This document shows, piece by piece, positions 57,404 to 61,405 of a stretch of 61,405 nucleotides of DNA. Origin of the DNA: Actinomycetota bacterium (GTDB lineage Bacteria > Actinomycetota > Actinomycetes > Mycobacteriales > HKI-0501); contig JAVEDU010000089.1 in the NCBI GenBank assembly GCA_030840805.1, forward strand, positions 1 to 61,405, in the 5' to 3' direction. The notes below the pieces were generated by a model that was not told where the DNA came from, did not search any database, and was given only the letters and a program-made list of their open reading frames with translations. The translations under genes and the position numbers were made by a program. Within the stretch, counting starts at the first letter, position 1; each line of letters opens with the position of its first letter.

Positions 57404-58390
57404 TCAGCTGGGCAGGGGCTGGGCGGGGCGCTGCCGCAACAGCTGCCGGGTGTGGGTGCCCTCGGGGCTTCCCTCGGAGCGGACGATCTCGCCGATCTCG
57501 ATCAGCTGCTTGAACCGGCGGAGGTCGTCCCGGGCCTGCTGGTCCGGCGCCTCACCCGCGAGCTTCGCGACCGCCATGCCGACCCTCCCGGCCGGGGACT
57601 CCGGGTAGTCCAGCTCCATCCGCACCTCGGTCCCGCGCCCACCCGGCGCCGTGTCGAAGTGCACCGCGCCCATGCTCGGGCCGACCGCACCGTCGACCGA
57701 ACGCCAGGCGATCAGCTCGTTGGGACGGTCCTCGACGATCTGCGCGTCCCACTCCATCCTCTTGTGCCGCAACGGTTCCTCGGCCCGCCAGTGCAGCATT
57801 CCGTCGCCGCGCGGCTCCACCGAGTCCACGTGGATCATGAACCGCGGCAGGTTCGAGAAGTCGTGCCAGAACTGGTAGGACTCCTCGGGCGACCGGTTCA
57901 CGGTCACCGCCGCCTCGACGTGCTTGGGACCGACGGAACCGCTCGTCCGGTCCTGGACCCGGCGCATCGCGGTGTACACGTTGTCCGCCGTCACGCCCCC
58001 GCGTTCACCCTGCCGTCGCTCGGACAGGGTCCGCCACGCGGTGTACACGTCGGCCGCGGTGATGCCGGCGACGGCCGCGGTGGCCAGCACGGCACGGAGC
58101 CGGCGGGTGCCGTGCCGGTTCCCCATCGCGATCAGCAGAGCGGGCAGGTCCATCGCGTCGCCCGCGACCCGCGTCCACACCAGTTCCGGCGGGCCGGCGA
58201 GCAGCCCGGCGGCGTGCATCAGCTCCCGCATGCCGACGACCCGGGTCATCAGCCGCGCCAGCGCGGAGTCGTCGACGCCCGCCAGCGTGGTGACCACCCG
58301 TGGGGCGAGGGTCATCGACGCCCCCAGGCCGAGACTGACGTAGCCCAGCGTCTGGGCCATCCGTTCCGTCGTGGGGTCGTATTTGCTCAC
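57404..58390 (-). CDS. SRPBCC-family protein with N-terminal helical membrane-like domain
   Basis: 328 residues. The N-terminal 140 residues contain hydrophobic helices ([38 protein letters not shown]) and the C-terminal part (about 170-315) is a polyketide-cyclase/START-like SRPBCC domain ([24 protein letters not shown]). The family binds hydrophobic ligands. The GTG start at 58390 has GAGG five bases upstream. Read divergently from the LysR gene and immediately upstream of the alcohol dehydrogenase, with which it probably shares a transcript. Confidence 0.9.
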   Translation of the reverse strand: MSKYDPTTERMAQTLGYVSLGLGASMTLAPRVVTTLAGVDDSALARLMTRVVGMRELMHAAGLLAGPPELVWTRVAGDAMDLPALLIAMGNRHGTRRLRAVLATAAVAGITAADVYTAWRTLSERRQGERGGVTADNVYTAMRRVQDRTSGSVGPKHVEAAVTVNRSPEESYQFWHDFSNLPRFMIHVDSVEPRGDGMLHWRAEEPLRHKRMEWDAQIVEDRPNELIAWRSVDGAVGPSMGAVHFDTAPGGRGTEVRMELDYPESPAGRVGMAVAKLAGEAPDQQARDDLRRFKQLIEIGEIVRSEGSPEGTHTRQLLRQRPAQPLPS

Positions 58391-58522
58391 GGTGTCCTCA
58401 CATCCCTCGTCTGCCCGGCGGTACCTGCGCTGTGATCGAACGCCTACCCGCGCTCTCCGAGGACACGCGGGCGCCGCATGATCGGTTCGCTCATGCGGTG
58501 AGGGCCGACCTAACATCGGGGT

Positions 58523-59434
58523 GTGGAGCTGCGCCAGCTGCGCTACTTCGTCGCGGTAGCGGAGGAGCACCATTTCGGGCGGGCCGCCTCTCGGCTGCGG
58601 ATCGCGACACCGTCCCTGTCCCAGCAGATCCGCGTGCTGGAACGGGACCTGCACGCCGTCCTCCTCGACCGCGACTCCCACGGGGTCGCGCTCACGCCGG
58701 CGGGCGAGGCCCTGCTCCAGCACGCGCGCGCACTGCTGAGCCGGGCTCAGCGGGCGCGGGACGACGTGCGGTCGGCGGAGATCCACCCGCGGTGTCTCTC
58801 CATCCGGGTCACGGCGGGGGCCGAGACCCTCTTCGGCGAGCTGCTGCGGGATCTCCTCCGGCGGGCACCCGTGCTCCGGGTGAGCGTGGCGATGACGCAC
58901 GGCGTGGACGCACTGCACGCGGTACGGCAGGAACGGGCCGATGCGGCCGCGGTCTGGGGCGGCGCCGGCGCGGAGTCCGACCTCTCCGGCGTGACGCTCC
59001 GGGAGGTCCCGGTCCACCTGGCGGTCCCGGCGGACCACCGGCTCGCGAGGGAGCGGACGGTGCCGGTCGGCGAGCTGGCCGACGAGACGCTCGTGCTGTT
59101 CCCGCGCGAGCTCGCGCCGGGCCTGTGGGACCGGTTGGTCGGCCACCTGCTGCCGTGGCCGGCGCCGCGGCCCGGGCAGGTCGTCACCGATCCGGATCCG
59201 CTCGGCGGGGAGGCGACGCTGCTGACCGCGGTGGCGGCCGGCGGTGGGCTGGGCCTGGTCGCTCCGGCGCTGGGGCGGCGTACCGGCGTGGCCGGGATCG
59301 CGCTGCGTCCACTCGACCCGCCGCTGAGGCTGGCGCTGGACCTCGTGTGGCGGGAGCCGGTGGACCCGGTGCTACAGCAGTTGCTCTCCCTGCTCGCCCC
59401 CGGATCGCCCACCCCGCCGAGACGGCAGGGCTGA
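58523..59434 (+). CDS. LysR-family transcriptional regulator
   Basis: 303 residues. N-terminal winged helix (ELRQLRYFVAVAEEHHFGRA, LRIATPSLSQQIRVLERDL) and a periplasmic-binding-type effector domain. GTG at 58523 without a clear ribosome site, so the message may be leaderless. Divergent from the SRPBCC/alcohol dehydrogenase operon across 132 bases, which makes that operon the likely target. The effector is unknown. Confidence 0.94.
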   Translation: MELRQLRYFVAVAEEHHFGRAASRLRIATPSLSQQIRVLERDLHAVLLDRDSHGVALTPAGEALLQHARALLSRAQRARDDVRSAEIHPRCLSIRVTAGAETLFGELLRDLLRRAPVLRVSVAMTHGVDALHAVRQERADAAAVWGGAGAESDLSGVTLREVPVHLAVPADHRLARERTVPVGELADETLVLFPRELAPGLWDRLVGHLLPWPAPRPGQVVTDPDPLGGEATLLTAVAAGGGLGLVAPALGRRTGVAGIALRPLDPPLRLALDLVWREPVDPVLQQLLSLLAPGSPTPPRRQG

Positions 59435-59506
59435 CCGGGACGGCAGGACAACCCGACGATCTGGAGCGTCAGGCCTCCGCGACCGGCGCCTCCGCTGGTC
59501 GTGGGC

Positions 59507-59582
59507 TGGTGGAGACGAGGGGAATCGAACCCCTAACCCCCGCCTTGCAAAGGCGGTGCTCTGCCAATTGAGCTACGTCCCC
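59507..59582 (-). tRNA. tRNA-Ala(TGC)
   Basis: Full cloverleaf on the minus strand with acceptor GGGGACG/CGTCTCC (one G-T pair), anticodon stem CCGCC/GGCGG and anticodon TGC in TTTGCAA; CCA encoded at 59507-59509. Lies near tRNA-Ile, as in mycobacterial alaT/ileT. Confidence 0.97.
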
Positions 59583-59620
59583 GGCGGCGCCCAGCATACC
59601 GGGGCGCGTGCTCGGCGAGG

Positions 59621-60274
59621 TCAGCGCGCCCGCGCCACGGTGAGTACCACGGCGGGGCACGAGGCGGCCAGGCGCGTCAGCGTCGCCTTCTCCGCGGTGT
59701 CCGCGGTCAGCCGCCAGCGGACCTTCACCGCCGTCCACTCCCGGACGTACCGGCACCGGTCGTACGTCGGCAACCACTCCGCCGGGTCCCGGTCGGACTT
59801 CGACCGGTTCACCGAGTCCGTGACGCCGACCAGCGAACGCGGGTCGCCGAGGTCGTTCGCGTACGCCGTCCGCATCGCTGCGCTCCAGGTCCCGGCGCCG
59901 GAGTCCCACGCCTCCGCCAGCGGCACCATGTGGTCGATGTCGATCCGGCCGCGGTCGGTCCAGGTCCGGCGGTCGTAGTACGAGACCCACTTGCCCCCGG
60001 CCAGCGCGCATCGCGAGCCGAGCCCGGGCCTGGTGACCGCCTCGGCGATGAGCACCTCGTTGCGGGTGTCGCAGCCGTCGCCGTCCGCGTCGACCCAGTG
60101 CGTGAAGGCGCTACGGGCGTACCCCGTGCGCCTCTCGGCCGCCGCCGGCAGGGCGGCGACCGCGGCACGCAGCGATGCCTTGTACGTGGTGGCCGCGGCG
60201 GCCGGCTGGGCGGGGACGATGCCGAGCAGCGGCAGGGCCACCGCGGCGACGACGGCGTGGACGAGACGGCGCAT
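59621..60274 (-). CDS. Secreted HNH-family endonuclease (DUF1524-like)
   Basis: 217 residues. Signal peptide (RRLVHAVVAAVALPLLGIVP, cleavage near AAAA, residue 28). The mature part has the GmrSD/DUF1524 HNH core: DIDHMVPLAEAWDSGA (catalytic His and metal Asp), NLxxVxxxxNRSK-like LVGVTDSVNRSKSDRDPAEW and a C-terminal Cys (about residues 66 and 174, possibly a disulfide). Likely an extracellular DNase. Inserted between tRNA-Ala and the DLW-39 gene. Start ATG at 60274 with GGAGG-like CCGGTATG context weak. Confidence 0.88.
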   Translation of the reverse strand: MRRLVHAVVAAVALPLLGIVPAQPAAAATTYKASLRAAVAALPAAAERRTGYARSAFTHWVDADGDGCDTRNEVLIAEAVTRPGLGSRCALAGGKWVSYYDRRTWTDRGRIDIDHMVPLAEAWDSGAGTWSAAMRTAYANDLGDPRSLVGVTDSVNRSKSDRDPAEWLPTYDRCRYVREWTAVKVRWRLTADTAEKATLTRLAASCPAVVLTVARAR

Positions 60275-60348
60275 ACCGGAGGCATCGACAGCACCGGACG
60301 CGGACTTGAGCGGTCAGCCGGTGTCCACCCCCCGCACAAACGACAACA

Positions 60349-60371
60349 GCACCACCCTCGTCGGGTGGTGC
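60349..60371 (-). terminator. Intrinsic terminator after DLW-39 gene
   Basis: GCACCACCC-TCGTC-GGGTGGTGC, nine-base-pair stem, 19 bases past the DLW-39 stop on the minus strand and followed in that direction by the T-rich run TGTTGTCGTTTGTG. One of the few hairpins here with a T-rich tail. Confidence 0.8.
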
Positions 60372-60390
60372 CGCTCGGTGAGGCGGAAGG

Positions 60391-60516
60391 TCAGCGCAGG
60401 TCGGGGGCGGTGGTGGCCTCGTGCCACAGCTCACGCTCGTCGTTCGCGCTCTTGACCTTCTTGGCCACGAGGCCGGCGATTCCCAGCGCGCCCAACAGGA
60501 AAAGGACCTTCTTCAT
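60391..60516 (-). CDS. DLW-39 family miniprotein
   Basis: 41 residues from ATG at 60516 (GGGAGC upstream): MKKVLFLLGALGIAGLVAKK, then VKSANDERELWHEATTAPDLR. The single hydrophobic helix, the Lys pair and the (D/E)LW motif followed by ATT match the DLW-39 family, tiny proteins encoded beside tRNA-Ile near gyrA in actinobacteria. Function unknown. Too short for most gene finders. Confidence 0.85.
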   Translation of the reverse strand: MKKVLFLLGALGIAGLVAKKVKSANDERELWHEATTAPDLR

Positions 60517-60545
60517 GAGCGGCTCCCCTCGTCGACGGGATGGTG

Positions 60546-60622
60546 TGGTGGGGCTAGCTGGAATCGAACCAGCGACCTCATCGTTATCAGCGATGCGCTC
60601 TAACCGACTGAGCTATAGCCCC
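60546..60622 (-). tRNA. tRNA-Ile(GAT)
   Basis: Cloverleaf on the minus strand: acceptor GGGGCTA/TAGCCCC, anticodon loop CTGATAA with anticodon GAT, discriminator A and encoded CCA at 60546-60548. It lies between DLW-39 and DUF3566, the standard place after gyrA. Confidence 0.97.
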
Positions 60623-60690
60623 GCGTGCGAGACGCAAGACTACCGCATGCCCGAGGGCCTCCCAACGCGGAGGGGCCCCGGACCGGGCCG

Positions 60691-61401
60691 TCAGTCCCGC
60701 TCGGCCAGCGTGACCTCGATGCCGCCGACCAGATCCGAACACACGTTGTAGACGAACGCCGAGAGCGTGGCGATCGCGGTGAACAGCACCATGTTGAGGA
60801 TGCCCAACAGGGCGGCCCCGCCGATGACGCCCTTGGCGGTGATCACCACGTTCACGTTGCTGCCCGCCGTGCCGTCGCTGGTTCCGGACGTGAGGAAGTT
60901 GCTCACGAGGTCGTTCACGCTCGCGAACACGCCCATCCCGTCGAGAATCACGTAGAGCACGCTCGTCGCGACGACGGTGACGACGAACATCACCAGCGAT
61001 ACGGCGAACGAGAACTTCATGACCGACCACGGGTCGATCCGCTTGAGCTGGAGCTTGGCCCGGCGCGGGCTGCGGGCCGCGGCCGCGGTGACGGTGGCCC
61101 GCGCGTTGCGGACGGCCTCGCCGACAGAACCCCGGGCGGTGCCGGGCGGCGCGGACGCCGGCCGGACCCCGGGCGGAGCCGAGGCGGGGCGCACCCCGGG
61201 CGGAGCCGAGGCCGGGCGCACCGCGCCCGGTACCTCGGCGGGTTCCGGCCCGGTGGGCTCGGGCCCGGCCGGTTCGCGGACCCGCCCCCCGGTGAGCCGG
61301 GGCAGCGCGACGGTGCCGCCGGCGCGGGGCGGCGCGCCGGCCGGCCGGCCGGCCGGCGCGCCGCCCCGCGCCGGCGGCACCGTCGCGCTGCCCCGGCTCA
61401 C
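60691..61401 (-). CDS. DUF3566 membrane protein, N-terminus unreliable at window end
   Basis: The last about 130 residues form the DUF3566 domain with two transmembrane helices (VMKFSFAVSLVMFVVTVVATSVLYVIL and IGGAALLGILNMVLFTAIATLSAFVYNV), preceded by a basic region (RRAKLQLKRIDPW) and a Pro/Ala-rich low-complexity stretch with three VRPASAPPG repeats. Mycobacterial Rv0007 next to gyrA is of this type. The frame is open to 61401, but residues 1-18 are read from one arm of a perfect palindrome at the window end, so the true start is not visible and the gene should be treated as partial. Confidence 0.8.
   Translation of the reverse strand: MSRGSATVPPARGGAPAGRPAGAPPRAGGTVALPRLTGGRVREPAGPEPTGPEPAEVPGAVRPASAPPGVRPASAPPGVRPASAPPGTARGSVGEAVRNARATVTAAAARSPRRAKLQLKRIDPWSVMKFSFAVSLVMFVVTVVATSVLYVILDGMGVFASVNDLVSNFLTSGTSDGTAGSNVNVVITAKGVIGGAALLGILNMVLFTAIATLSAFVYNVCSDLVGGIEVTLAERD
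61141..61221 (-). repeat. Three 27-base repeats encoding VRPASAPPG
   Basis: Tandem in-frame units in the low-complexity N-terminal region of the DUF3566 gene; units two and three are almost identical in DNA. Such stretches expand by slippage. Confidence 0.8.
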
Positions 61402-61405
61402 CGGG
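61288..61405. repeat. Perfect 118-base palindrome at the window end
   Basis: Two 59-base arms are exact reverse complements with no spacer, centred between 61346 and 61347, and the right arm ends at the last base of the window. No mismatch was found on base-by-base check. A spacer-free palindrome of this length at a sequence end is typical of an assembly fold-back, although a genuine inverted repeat cannot be excluded. Confidence 0.9.

Noticed and set aside
58391-59146. Extension of the SRPBCC frame to 59146
   Set aside because: Runs antisense through the LysR gene; GTG at 58390 has a good ribosome site and normal family length.
59507-60622. Genomic-island attachment site at tRNA-Ala or tRNA-Ile
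   Set aside because: No integrase gene and no direct repeat of the tRNA 3' ends was found in the window; both tRNAs are in their conserved place.

Overview
The window is very GC-rich chromosomal DNA from a member of the Actinomycetota. The evidence is gene content and order. A seven-gene cell-wall and phosphosignalling operon (fhaA-fhaB-pstP-rodA-pbpA-pknA-pknB) is preceded by tRNA-Leu(CAG) and followed by trpG/pabA, a class E sortase, a DUF881 protein, crgA, a PH-domain protein, a rhomboid protease and ppiA. At the right edge lie tRNA-Ala, tRNA-Ile, a DLW-39-type miniprotein and a DUF3566 protein, the usual companions of gyrA in this phylum. By analogy with mycobacteria, oriC and gyrBA should lie a short way beyond the right end. 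The sequence does not allow a genus to be named.

Layout. (1) 0-16 kb is mixed housekeeping: a group-2 sigma factor, an orphan ParA, argJ alone with an apparent ARG box, a KhtT/KhtU-like potassium/proton antiporter, plsC, an aldo/keto reductase divergent from a GntR regulator, a three-gene catabolic operon (FAH-family hydrolase, alpha/beta hydrolase, amidohydrolase) under a perfect CRP-type palindrome, an acidic Asp-repeat secreted protein, a second antiporter and a SecD-SecF fusion. (2) 16-30 kb is the conserved cell-division and cell-wall block. (3) 30.5-42.7 kb is a minus-strand, translationally coupled surface-polysaccharide operon: three glycosyltransferase domains in two proteins, a 1222-residue flippase/polymerase-like/SGNH fusion, a paralogous stand-alone polymerase-like protein, a pyruvyltransferase, an acyltransferase, small membrane proteins and a secreted glycosidase. 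(4) 43-53 kb holds corA and a split branched-chain acyl-CoA (leucine-type) degradation locus: TetR regulator, biotin carboxylase, HMG-CoA lyase, carboxyltransferase and acyl-CoA dehydrogenase. A TetR-type palindrome is repeated before three of these genes, and a sodium/solute symporter sits between the halves. (5) 53-59.5 kb holds small hypotheticals, a chemoreceptor, a zinc alcohol dehydrogenase with an SRPBCC partner, and a LysR regulator. (6) 59.5-61.4 kb is the tRNA/HNH nuclease/DLW-39/DUF3566 end.

The most unusual object is the polysaccharide operon. Export (Wzx-like), assembly (polymerase or GT-C-like) and tailoring (SGNH esterase or acyltransferase) appear fused into one polypeptide, and a second copy of the middle module is encoded three genes downstream. 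Other points of note are the near-identical operators that tie the two halves of the leucine-type locus together, a biotin carboxylase without a biotin-carrier domain, and a perfect 118-base palindrome at the last base of the window, which looks like a contig-end fold-back artefact.

Most long open frames opposite or upstream of these genes are GC-bias shadows and are left out. Many genes here start at GTG and at least two at TTG. Start choices were made from ribosome-binding sites and overlaps and are stated in each entry.
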